A stretch of DNA of 64,000 bases, from positions 13,030,580 through 13,094,579 of the forward strand of contig OY783198.1 of assembly GCA_963678675.1 (NCBI GenBank), written 5' to 3'. A program made the position numbers and the translations under genes. A model generated the notes under the pieces. It saw only the letters and a list, made by a program, of their open reading frames with translations. It had not been told where the DNA came from and did no database searches. Positions 40,183 to 50,500 of the stretch are shown here, one piece after another (within the stretch, counting starts at the first letter, position 1; each line of letters opens with the position of its first letter). The stretch is from Xiphydria camelus. Its lineage: Eukaryota; Arthropoda; Insecta; Hymenoptera; Xiphydriidae.

Positions 40183-43100
40183 CTATGCATCATTATCGGT
40201 TTCGGTTACTAGCGGTGCATACTGCCTAGCGCCGGTGAGATGTTCCACGTATATATCGCGGGACCATCGGATCGTGTCCGAGACAATGAGTCGGCGCATC
40301 ATCGACGCATACCACGAAGATATTCGTAGCCATCTCAACACTTTCTCATTGCCCCAGTACCACGACCCGAGGGCACCCACGATAAAGGCGTCAACCACAA
40401 CTCGGTACCCTTGCGCCTGCAGCTGGTCCGCCAGGGGCGCGTACTTGGCGTATTTCCGCGCTCTGGCCTCATCCCAAGACTGCAGACGGTTCTCAAAGGG
40501 CACCGTCACGTCCAAGATGGTGATGACACGTGACCGGTCGTCCCGGATAACTATATCCGGCCGAAGTTGGGCCAACTCCCCCACCACCCCTGCCACAGGG
40601 CGGTTCGTGGTCACGACGCCAGGCAGTTGCTGTGCTTTAACGATCCGCTCGACAATCGCATCGTGCCGACGCTGAATTGCGTTGGAGTGAGGAGTGCAAT
40701 GTCCGAGCACATGGGGTAGTGTCTCGAGGGCGCTCCCGCACCGCCGGCATCGTTTATCGTTCGCCTCCCAAGGCCTAGCTCCGTTCAGAGGCAAGACATT
40801 GAGACGCGCTCGATGAATGAAGCGCCAGTCAGCAAAACGCGTAAAGCCGCCAGTCCGGAGGAAATGGTTAGACCACCTCGCCCGTCCCGACACCTCGTGG
40901 ACCTTACCCTGGTCCCGCTTCGCCAGCAAGGTTCCGCGGTAGTACTCGACCAGTGCAACCCTCATCCGGTGCACTATCTGCGAGCGTGCGGCTGGTGGTA
41001 CGATGGTCGATCGGTCACGAGTCGCCCGCAACACGATCGCCAGCTCCTCACGTTCGTCAGACCACGTCCAACGCACGCCGAGCTTCGTTGACTGCCTCCG
41101 GGCGGCGTCACGTGCCGAGGTCCAGAGGGATTTAACGTCCCCCCCGTGCCTGGCGAAATCCCCCTCCAGCGAACCGGAAAGGTATTCCGCCACGTCATCC
41201 ATGCACGGCTCTCGGCCGAGCCGCTTCCTGACCGCCGCCCTCAACCCGCTACTCGCGATTGCTCTCACCACCTCATCCTCCGCCGTCAGCATTCTGAAGG
41301 CGTGTGCGATGGTGAGCGCATCCGCGAGATCAGCTAGCGGAAGTAGCCCTCCTCCCCCCATTGATGGAGGTAGGAAGACCACTTCCGCGCTCGCGCGCTG
41401 GGGGAGATGGAACCAGCCTTTAGCCAGCCTTTTCAGTTGGCGGTCGACTTCACCGAGCGGCCCCTTCTCCATCCTCATTCCCCTTAGGCCGAAGTCCATC
41501 CGCGGCAGCACAAACTTGGCTACCGCGTCGAACTTCTGCCAAGGGGCGAGCAACGAGGCATCGATCGCCTTGAGGCACTCAACGATGTCAACGAGCGCCT
41601 TTATTGGGGTCTGGCTCACGTTGGCACCGGTGGGTGTACCCAGGTGGGGGTATTCGTCGCGGTCCGATAACGCGCGAACGGGCTCTCCTTGGAGAGGGAA
41701 CACAGTCGGCAGCACCCGGCGCCCTCTTCTGCAGTTCATGTGCAGAGTGGCGCATTTGGCCGGGTTAAAGTGCAGGCCAATCCGCTGTGCTGCCCTCTCC
41801 GCTGCGGACAGGAGGAGTCGCATCCCGGCGGGGTCGCTGGCAACCAGCGCAAGGTCGTCCGCATACGCCAGAGTGTTCAACCTCGTCCCGCGTAAATCGT
41901 ACCCCGCATCCGAGGATGCAAGGGCACGAAGTACGGGCTCGAGAGCGAGGTTGAACACTATGGGGCTCAACGGGCAACCTTGTTTTACACCCGACTGGAT
42001 GTTCACCTCCGAGGTGTAACCGTCCGCAGTTCTCACCCTCGTCGTGGCCCCTCGGTACATGCTCGCCACCAAACGGCGGAGAGATGCAGGCACCTGGGCA
42101 CCCTCTAGCGCGGCTGCAATGGAGACATGGGGGACCGAACCGAAAGCATTTCGGAGGTCCAACCACGCCACCACTACCTCCTTTCCAGTCCGACGTGCGT
42201 CCTGAATGGCCTCCTGAAGCACGAAGGAATGCTCGTAGCATCCCTCGTACTTCAGGAAGCCCTTCTGTGAAGGACTGATGCGGCCGTTGCGCGTCGCCCA
42301 TTCGGTGAGACGATCGGCCACGACGGCGGCGAACAGCTTGGCGAGAACCGAACCCATCGCGAGCGGGCGCCAATTGCTCAGATCGTCCTGATCCCCTTTC
42401 TTGTACACCAAGACGGTGTTAGAAGTCTTCCAACCCTCAGGGATCGCTTCCAGCCTGCGGCAGGCGTTGTACACCGCAGTCAGGACACACGCACCGGGGT
42501 CGACCCTTCTCAAGTCGCGATAGGTAAGACCGTCGGGTCCAGGCGCAGTATTAGCCGCGTTCTTGAGCCGACGGAGTACCTCCAGCTGACTGAAGGGTGA
42601 CACCAGCGCGTCGTTATCGTCCTGCAACGGGGGCTCAGTCGGCCAGCCCCCGACAAGACCTTCCGGGTCCTCACGCCGGCGATACACTTCCTCGAAGTGA
42701 TGAAGGACCCTATCGCGTGGCACAGCACACTGAACGGTAGGGCCCTGCATCACCTCGCGAAATGCACGCCGGGGGTCTTGTCTGTACAAGCGCTGGATGT
42801 GAGTCGCACGACTCACGCGATCCATGGGGGGAGGAAGCGGGGGATCAGGCTGATCCGAGCGATCAGCCACTCGCTCCGGGTTCATGTCCTCGGCTGCCCG
42901 CCTCCGGCGCGGCCGACCGCCCCCACGCCGGGGAGCATTCCGCGCACCGGAGGTGCCAGGCCCAGCAGGAGTCGCAGCCTGAAAACGCGTGGCAAGTCGC
43001 CTCGCCAGCGCTTCCAACTCGTCTATCGACGCGACAGCCTCAGCCGCTTCGATGAGCTCAACGCACTCAGTCTCGCTAAAAGGAGGCTGAGGCGCAAAGC

Positions 43101-45450
43101 CATCTGGCAGCGTTGGCTGGGCGTTGACCCTACCAGGCCCGACACCTCCGGTGCCGCGCGGCATGCCCAGTACTCCCGCACCAATGCGGGCCGGATCTGG
43201 CCGCCTTCGGGTGGCCGAGGCACCCTGTCGAGGGGGTGGGGGAACTAAAGGGGGAGCCCGTCCGGGCGCCCGGGGACCATCGACGAAACCACCACCATGA
43301 TCGTGTAGCAAGGGACTTACCGGACGCTGAAACGGTGCAGTCCGGCCGCGGCGCGATGAATTGAATCCGCGATGCCCCCCTGCCTCAGTCCTACCTCGAG
43401 TGTCGCGCGGTGGCGCGTCGGGTCGGCGCTCCAGGCCAGCTGGGGCCGATGTCGACGCCGCGATGGTCGGCGTCGTCTGCGTGGCGGTCGTTGCCGTCCT
43501 CGCCGTCCTCGTGGCAGCTGCTGATGTTGTTGCTGCTGCCGCTGCTGCTGCTGGTGGTGTTGCTGCTGCAGCTGTCCGGGGTGAGTCCTCGGTGCGGCCC
43601 TCGGGTGTTGATCGGGCCGCTGGTGGTGGTGAGGGCGGTGGCCTCGCAGCCGCCTCCGCCCGGACTCTCCTCCGGATCTCCTCTTCTTCGTCGTCCGGGA
43701 CCTCCCGACTTCCCGCGTGGTACTCGACGACCCCTGCGAGATACTCACGGGTCGCCGAGTATCTTCGTCTTACCGCCTCCAGTTCTGGTGTGTGCGGTAA
43801 GACCTCCACCTCCGGGGGAGCAGGCGTGAGAGGAAAGGAGGTGTTCCGCCAGAACACCTCGTCGTCGCTCGACGACGACGACGACGATCCGCTAGATATT
43901 ATAACGGATCGCCTGGGACGACCAGATCTTAAGACCCTTGGTCGTCCCGCGACGGAGAGGGTGACAGCTCCGTCGCTGAGGCGTCTGGCGGGGATCTCTC
44001 TCACCTCCTCCTCGCTCCCGGCACCCGCATCTGGTGTTACGGCGGGCGCCTCTTCCGGTATCTCCTCCTCTTCCTCCACGATCACGTCCTCCATCCTTGG
44101 TGGTGTTCGGGGAGGACTTATCCTCCCGGGATGGACGGCCGTAGAACAGATCGGCCCGCCACATACCGAGGTGGTAATGGTAGTGGCGGTGATCGTGGCT
44201 ACCGGACTTGAGGTGGGGATGATAGTCTCACTGGGCGGGGTTGTCGGGGGGTCCAGGAATCCTCCGAGGGCGACGAAGGGTTGTGCACCCTGTAGCAGCT
44301 GTAGGCGCTGGCGGATCTCCTGCCGCTGCTGCTCCAGGGTCGGCACTGTTGATGTCGTAGGCGGTGCCGTTGCTCCCTCGCTGGCGACGGGGGCGACGAC
44401 GGGTGTGGGGGGAGTTGCGACGACGTCCGCGAAAGTCGTCCCAGCGGTGACCGGAGGTGATCGCCGGAACTGCTGCCTCGGACGTTCGGGAGACCGATCC
44501 TCAGTAGCCGCTCGCTGTCTCCTGGCTCTACTCCTCGTGACTCTTGGGGACACAGGCGGGGCGCTGGTCGCACGTCCACGCCTGGTCGTCACTCCTCGCG
44601 TGGTGGTGGTCTGCGAGGGACGGGCGGAAGTCGGCGCAGAGGTGGTCGTTGCACCGCTCCCACTCCGTCGAGGAGGTGGAGTTGGGCCCCGTCCAGAAGA
44701 TGTTGATGGACCAGGGCGGGGGGAACTAGATGTCCGCGTTCCCCCGAGCGCGCTCCGCATGGTATCGGCTCCTCGGATGTTTGGCCTCTGGGTCGACGCT
44801 CTTGATGGACCCCCGCTCGAAGATGTAGATGGCGAGGGTCGAAGGGGGACGGTGACTCCCGTCGCCCCGGCAGTCCGCACAAGATGTTGGGTGGCTGGAA
44901 CCTGCCGCGTCGGCCCAAAGGTCAGCGTCATCTGGGTCGCTGCTCCTCCCGTCCTCCTTGTGGTAGCGATGGAGGCTGCCACGGTGGTGGTCGTCGTGGC
45001 CGAGGTCGATGGTGGTGTCCTCGTGGCACCCGTCGTCGTCGCCGTCGCACGTATCGCCGCTCTTACTGTCCTTAAACCCGCGCTACCCGAGGTAGTCGCG
45101 GGGCGAGAGCTCGCGGGGGCGGAGGTATTTTGGCCGGATGTACTGGCTGTCGATTGGGAGGGAGCTGTCGAACGGGGATGCGATCGCTCGAAATGCGCCT
45201 TAACGTCTTTAAGGGCATACCTGCCCTTTCCGACGAAGGAGCACTGCGAGCACGCATACTCAATATATAGTCCCGCATGAGCCGGCTCATTATTCCTGGC
45301 CATAAGGGCCAGGTGCTTAGACAGCTCCGCATTCCCTTTAAAACTCCCCTTGGAGCGGATTAAGCCCGAACCGCCGTAGCAGACCGGGCATCGAAATACC
45401 TCCGGTAGAGGTACCTCGATCCTCAGAGGAACGCGTGGTGGTGTCGCCAT
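40183..45450 (-). CDS. Utopia-like RT/endonuclease protein, copy G (1755 aa, intact)
   Basis: The frame is open from the ATG at 45450, with all finger, RT, knuckle and endonuclease residues present. G and its sister H form a subgroup with its own linker. Examples are TRSRARRQRAATED in place of TRSKARRTRAATED, a GAQPFVALGGFLDPP segment in place of GRQPFVVLERIPDLP, and AEDMNPERVADRSDQ before the RT. The C-terminus ends VTETDNDA. Confidence 0.92.
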   Translation of the reverse strand: MATPPRVPLRIEVPLPEVFRCPVCYGGSGLIRSKGSFKGNAELSKHLALMARNNEPAHAGLYIEYACSQCSFVGKGRYALKDVKAHFERSHPRSTAPSQSTASTSGQNTSAPASSRPATTSGSAGLRTVRAAIRATATTTGATRTPPSTSATTTTTVAASIATTRRTGGAATQMTLTFGPTRQVPATQHLVRTAGATGVTVPLRPSPSTSSSGGPSRASTQRPNIRGADTMRSALGGTRTSSSPRPGPSTSSGRGPTPPPRRSGSGATTTSAPTSARPSQTTTTRGVTTRRGRATSAPPVSPRVTRSRARRQRAATEDRSPERPRQQFRRSPPVTAGTTFADVVATPPTPVVAPVASEGATAPPTTSTVPTLEQQRQEIRQRLQLLQGAQPFVALGGFLDPPTTPPSETIIPTSSPVATITATTITTSVCGGPICSTAVHPGRISPPRTPPRMEDVIVEEEEEIPEEAPAVTPDAGAGSEEEVREIPARRLSDGAVTLSVAGRPRVLRSGRPRRSVIISSGSSSSSSSDDEVFWRNTSFPLTPAPPEVEVLPHTPELEAVRRRYSATREYLAGVVEYHAGSREVPDDEEEEIRRRVRAEAAARPPPSPPPAARSTPEGRTEDSPRTAAAATPPAAAAAAATTSAAATRTARTATTATQTTPTIAASTSAPAGLERRPDAPPRDTRGRTEAGGHRGFNSSRRGRTAPFQRPVSPLLHDHGGGFVDGPRAPGRAPPLVPPPPRQGASATRRRPDPARIGAGVLGMPRGTGGVGPGRVNAQPTLPDGFAPQPPFSETECVELIEAAEAVASIDELEALARRLATRFQAATPAGPGTSGARNAPRRGGGRPRRRRAAEDMNPERVADRSDQPDPPLPPPMDRVSRATHIQRLYRQDPRRAFREVMQGPTVQCAVPRDRVLHHFEEVYRRREDPEGLVGGWPTEPPLQDDNDALVSPFSQLEVLRRLKNAANTAPGPDGLTYRDLRRVDPGACVLTAVYNACRRLEAIPEGWKTSNTVLVYKKGDQDDLSNWRPLAMGSVLAKLFAAVVADRLTEWATRNGRISPSQKGFLKYEGCYEHSFVLQEAIQDARRTGKEVVVAWLDLRNAFGSVPHVSIAAALEGAQVPASLRRLVASMYRGATTRVRTADGYTSEVNIQSGVKQGCPLSPIVFNLALEPVLRALASSDAGYDLRGTRLNTLAYADDLALVASDPAGMRLLLSAAERAAQRIGLHFNPAKCATLHMNCRRGRRVLPTVFPLQGEPVRALSDRDEYPHLGTPTGANVSQTPIKALVDIVECLKAIDASLLAPWQKFDAVAKFVLPRMDFGLRGMRMEKGPLGEVDRQLKRLAKGWFHLPQRASAEVVFLPPSMGGGGLLPLADLADALTIAHAFRMLTAEDEVVRAIASSGLRAAVRKRLGREPCMDDVAEYLSGSLEGDFARHGGDVKSLWTSARDAARRQSTKLGVRWTWSDEREELAIVLRATRDRSTIVPPAARSQIVHRMRVALVEYYRGTLLAKRDQGKVHEVSGRARWSNHFLRTGGFTRFADWRFIHRARLNVLPLNGARPWEANDKRCRRCGSALETLPHVLGHCTPHSNAIQRRHDAIVERIVKAQQLPGVVTTNRPVAGVVGELAQLRPDIVIRDDRSRVITILDVTVPFENRLQSWDEARARKYAKYAPLADQLQAQGYRVVVDAFIVGALGSWYWGNEKVLRWLRISSWYASMMRRLIVSDTIRWSRDIYVEHLTGARQYAPLVTETDNDA

Positions 45451-45481
45451 CTCGCAGTGGTCGGAGTGCGTTGACTGGGAA

Positions 45482-45660
45482 CTTAACCGACGGTTAAGTT
45501 AAACTAACTAGGAGAGGGTACTCTAGGGGATTCGCCAGGCGGCGTGACAGTTTCCCGCCACAAACCGACTAACTCCTCGCACTAGAGGGGATAAGGAAGA
45601 TGGCGGCAACTGACGCGCGGGAGTCACTCCTCAGAGTGGCTCGCACGATGACAGCTGTCA
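45482..45660 (-). promoter_or_regulatory. 5' leader block of copy G
   Basis: The inverted repeat is at 45482-45498, the YY1/Pho-like site at 45597-45607 and the E-box palindrome at 45649-45660. It is followed by the TGCAAAGA form of the variable block and the TCGCTCC/GGAGCGA hairpin form. Confidence 0.5.
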
Positions 45661-46203
45661 CCACCCGTGCAAAGAGGTTAGGGACTCCGATGGGCACTTA
45701 GCCGCGGGGATCGCTCCAAGGAGCGACGCGCGCAGCAGAGCGCCTAAACACCGGGGGAAGTTAGAAAGGATGTCAGGTAGGGTTAGGTCACCTTACAGCA
45801 ACCGACACTCGGATGCCTTAGAGCAGAGCTCGCTGGCAGGCGAGTGGGGGCTGATGGAAGGGAACCGGGAAATTTAAAAGGGTTAAAACCGATTCCTCCC
45901 TCGATTACTCCCTCCCGTTACCGGTAAGGAGCTCGATTGAGGAAAGGGAGTTGGACGATAAGGAGGGGGAAAGAACACTCTACTTACCTCCGACCACTTA
46001 ACGTTGGGACGGCGACTGCGTCCTCCGGTAGCGCCTCCAAGGGGGTTATCCGCGAACACTCCGCACTCGCGAACTCTCTGCGCGGCACACAGAGAGACAG
46101 CACAAATAAATTAAACGACACTGCACGCAGTTACCGACACTACACCGCGCGACACTGAACTTAAACTCTAGACACTTAACACAGAAAAATAAAACTTAGA
46201 CTA

Positions 46204-46472
46204 ATCGCTTCCCGACCGAGAGCGTAAGACTTTAAAATTCCTCCGGAGAGTGTAAAGGCTCTCAGGAGGAAAGACTAGAAAATTAAACTAAGTCCAAATA
46301 TAAAATTCAAACGGGTGTAAAGAGCCCGGAATAATTATAAGTCTAAAAGGTAGTACTGTAAGAATACCGCGACACCGGTAAAGTCGGTCGCGGCAGGGAT
46401 AAGGTATGGAAAACTGATTTTTGGTAAAGGTGGATGGCCTTGCCGTTCCTCAAACCTTATTAAAGGGAGGAA
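46204..46472 (+). pseudogene. Degenerate U2-like snRNA sequence, unit G
   Basis: ATCGCTTC is at 46204. GTAGTACTGT is retained before the hairpin. The Sm-site piece is at 46410-46424 and the terminal stem ends at 46472. Confidence 0.5.
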
Positions 46473-46492
46473 TATGAAATTGCAAAGGATAA

Positions 46493-46643
46493 TTGGGCCA
46501 GTCCTGGAGGTACTGCAATACCAGGCCAACCCGCGGCAAGGCCGGAGCGAGCTCCCGTCACCTCACCCACCTCCAAAAATCAGTTTAATATACTGGATTC
46601 CCAATGGGAATCGTATCAGATATTAAGCTGATAAGAACAGATA
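46493..46643 (-). ncRNA. U2: U2 snRNA gene, 3' half, interrupted by copy H
   Basis: The same 151 nt, joined to copy H through two T after GGCG. Confidence 0.93.
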
Positions 46644-46686
46644 AACGCCATTTATTGAAAATATACATTCACAATAAAGATGTGTT

Positions 46687-46813
46687 CCCCCGGAGGAGCA
46701 ATGCTCCCCCGGGGGTAAAATAAATGGCGCAGGCGCCACGCAAAACAAATACAAAACAAAAGAACTATCGATATGAATACAAATATAAGGGGGGCGGCTA
46801 ATACCCACCCCCC
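46687..46813 (-). other. 3' UTR structured segment, copy H
   Basis: Hairpin 1 at 46687-46715 and hairpin 2 at 46789-46813, both with the copy G sequence. Confidence 0.55.
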
Positions 46814-47576
46814 ACTATTGGGGGCCCGTCGTTTTAAAAGAATATCGATTTATTTGTGCTGACGGGCCCTTACAATATTATATCAATAATCCCCCGCCGC
46901 TTCTTACAGCAGACAGGGGATGTGACGCCATATCTGCGGACAAACACAGGACGACACCAACAGAAATCCAGCGGCACCCCGTGACCAGCCATGCCCCGAC
47001 CCATCTTTCAATGGATCGAGGCCGGCCGGCCCAGGGGTACCAGCTCCACCGCACAGCAGGGACACACAGGACATCACATGGACAACACAGGACATAGCAC
47101 AGTGCAGTGGGCAACACATATCTTAAAACAGAACCAGGTAAGTAAAATAAAAACAGATCATAGATAGACGATAAGTTAATAATAATTATAATATAAAGAA
47201 AAAGTATCGTCTATATTAATAAATACGTTAAGTAAAATAAAAGATGACTATAATTATATATACTAATTTCGAGGAGGGATAGGGCGGCTACGCAGATGTC
47301 TCCTCCTACTCAGGTAGGTACATCTCATAAATTAATAAATAAATAAATAGTTACGTAGATTAAGTTAATTTAAGCTAATATATGTTAGATCGATATATAT
47401 ATATAACAATAACTAGGCAGCCAGCAAAATGACGAATGACGATGGATGATGTGAGCTTGATGAATGGAAATATGTACAATAATCGAAAGTGATGGGATGA
47501 GCATGAGAAATTAAAAGAGAGCGCTGCTACCTAATTGAGCCAACCCTTCCCAGGACCAAGGCAGGAGGGAAAATAC

Positions 47577-50500
47577 CTATGCATCATTATCGGTTTCGGT
47601 TACTAGCGGTGCATACTGCCTAGCGCCGGTGAGATGTTCCACGTATATATCGCGGGACCATCGGATCGTGTCCGAGACAATGAGTCGGCGCATCATCGAC
47701 GCATACCACGAAGATATTCGTAGCCATCTCAACACTTTCTCATTGCCCCAGTACCACGACCCGAGGGCACCCACGATAAAGGCGTCAACCACAACTCGGT
47801 ACCCTTGCGCCTGCAGCTGGTCCGCCAGGGGCGCGTACTTGGCGTATTTCCGCGCTCTGGCCTCATCCCAAGACTGCAGACGGTTCTCAAAGGGCACCGT
47901 CACGTCCAAGATGGTGATGACACGTGACCGGTCGTCCCGGATAACTATATCCGGCCGAAGTTGGGCCAACTCCCCCACCACCCCTGCCACAGGGCGGTTC
48001 GTGGTCACGACGCCAGGCAGTTGCTGTGCTTTAACGATCCGCTCGACAATCGCATCGTGCCGACGCTGAATTGCGTTGGAGTGAGGAGTGCAATGTCCGA
48101 GCACATGGGGTAGTGTCTCGAGGGCGCTCCCGCACCGCCGGCATCGTTTATCGTTCGCCTCCCAAGGCCTAGCTCCGTTCAGAGGCAAGACATTGAGACG
48201 CGCTCGATGAATGAAGCGCCAGTCAGCAAAACGCGTAAAGCCGCCAGTCCGGAGGAAATGGTTAGACCACCTCGCCCGTCCCGACACCTCGTGGACCTTA
48301 CCCTGGTCCCGCTTCGCCAGCAAGGTTCCGCGGTAGTACTCGACCAGTGCAACCCTCATCCGGTGCACTATCTGCGAGCGTGCGGCTGGTGGTACGATGG
48401 TCGATCGGTCACGAGTCGCCCGCAACACGATCGCCAGCTCCTCACGTTCGTCAGACCACGTCCAACGCACGCCGAGCTTCGTTGACTGCCTCCGGGCGGC
48501 GTCACGTGCCGAGGTCCAGAGGGATTTAACGTCCCCCCCGTGCCTGGCGAAATCCCCCTCCAGCGAACCGGAAAGGTATTCCGCCACGTCATCCATGCAC
48601 GGCTCTCGGCCGAGCCGCTTCCTGACCGCCGCCCTCAACCCGCTACTCGCGATTGCTCTCACCACCTCATCCTCCGCCGTCAGCATTCTGAAGGCGTGTG
48701 CGATGGTGAGCGCATCCGCGAGATCAGCTAGCGGAAGTAGCCCTCCTCCCCCCATTGATGGAGGTAGGAAGACCACTTCCGCGCTCGCGCGCTGGGGGAG
48801 ATGGAACCAGCCTTTAGCCAGCCTTTTCAGTTGGCGGTCGACTTCACCGAGCGGCCCCTTCTCCATCCTCATTCCCCTTAGGCCGAAGTCCATCCGCGGC
48901 AGCACAAACTTGGCTACCGCGTCGAACTTCTGCCAAGGGGCGAGCAACGAGGCATCGATCGCCTTGAGGCACTCAACGATGTCAACGAGCGCCTTTATTG
49001 GGGTCTGGCTCACGTTGGCACCGGTGGGTGTACCCAGGTGGGGGTATTCGTCGCGGTCCGATAACGCGCGAACGGGCTCTCCTTGGAGAGGGAACACAGT
49101 CGGCAGCACCCGGCGCCCTCTTCTGCAGTTCATGTGCAGAGTGGCGCATTTGGCCGGGTTAAAGTGCAGGCCAATCCGCTGTGCTGCCCTCTCCGCTGCG
49201 GACAGGAGGAGTCGCATCCCGGCGGGGTCGCTGGCAACCAGCGCAAGGTCGTCCGCATACGCCAGAGTGTTCAACCTCGTCCCGCGTAAATCGTACCCCG
49301 CATCCGAGGATGCAAGGGCACGAAGTACGGGCTCGAGAGCGAGGTTGAACACTATGGGGCTCAACGGGCAACCTTGTTTTACACCCGACTGGATGTTCAC
49401 CTCCGAGGTGTAACCGTCCGCAGTTCTCACCCTCGTCGTGGCCCCTCGGTACATGCTCGCCACCAAACGGCGGAGAGATGCAGGCACCTGGGTACCCTCT
49501 AGCGCGGCTGCAATGGAGACATGGGGGACCGAACCGAAAGAATGGGGGAGCACGAAGGAATGCTCGTAGCATCCCTCGTACTTCAGGAAGCCCTTCTGTG
49601 AAGGACTGATGCGGCCGTTGCGCGTCGCCCATTCGGTGAGACGATCGGCCACGACGGCGGCGAACAGCTTGGCGAGAACCGAACCCATCGCGAGCGGGCG
49701 CCAATTGCTCAGATCGTCCTGATCCCCTTTCTTGTACACCAAGACGGTGTTAGAAGTCTTCCAACCCTCAGGGATCGCTTCCAGCCTGCGGCAGGCGTTG
49801 TACACCGCAGTCAGGACACACGCACCGGGGTCGACCCTTCTCAAGTCGCGATAGGTAAGACCGTCGGGTCCAGGCGCAGTATTAGCCGCGTTCTTGAGCC
49901 GACGGAGTACCTCCAGCTGACTGAAGGGTGACACCAGCGCGTCGTTATCGTCCTGCAACGGGGGCTCAGTCGGCCAGCCCCCGACAAGACCTTCCGGGTC
50001 CTCACGCCGGCGATACACTTCCTCGAAGTGATGAAGGACCCTATCGCGTGGCACAGCACACTGAACGGTAGGGCCCTGCATCACCTCGCGAAATGCACGC
50101 CGGGGGTCTTGTCTGTACAAGCGCTGGATGTGAGTCGCACGACTCACGCGATCCATGGGGGGAGGAAGCGGGGGATCAGGCTGATCCGAGCGATCAGCCA
50201 CTCGCTCCGGGTTCATGTCCTCGGCTGCCCGCCTCCGGCGCGGCCGACCGCCCCCACGCCGGGGAGCATTCCGCGCACCGGAGGTGCCAGGCCCAGCAGG
50301 AGTCGCAGCCTGAAAACGCGTGGCAAGTCGCCTCGCCAGCGCTTCCAACTCGTCTATCGACGCGACAGCCTCAGCCGCTTCGATGAGCTCAACGCACTCA
50401 GTCTCGCTAAAAGGAGGCTGAGGCGCAGAGCCATCTGGCAGCGTTGGCTGGGCGTTGACCCTACCAGGCCCGACACCTCCGGTGCCGCGCGGCATGCCCA

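Larger units (their letters stand above)
39255..46203 (-). mobile_element. Utopia-like non-LTR retrotransposon, copy G (complete)
   Basis: The 3' UTR is 39255-40182, the ORF 40183-45450 and the leader 45451-46203. The 3' UTR is nearly identical to those of copies H and J, which marks a recent common source. The ORF is also nearly identical to H, but the leaders differ (TGCAAAGA block here, GGCTTTAA in H). Confidence 0.88.
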
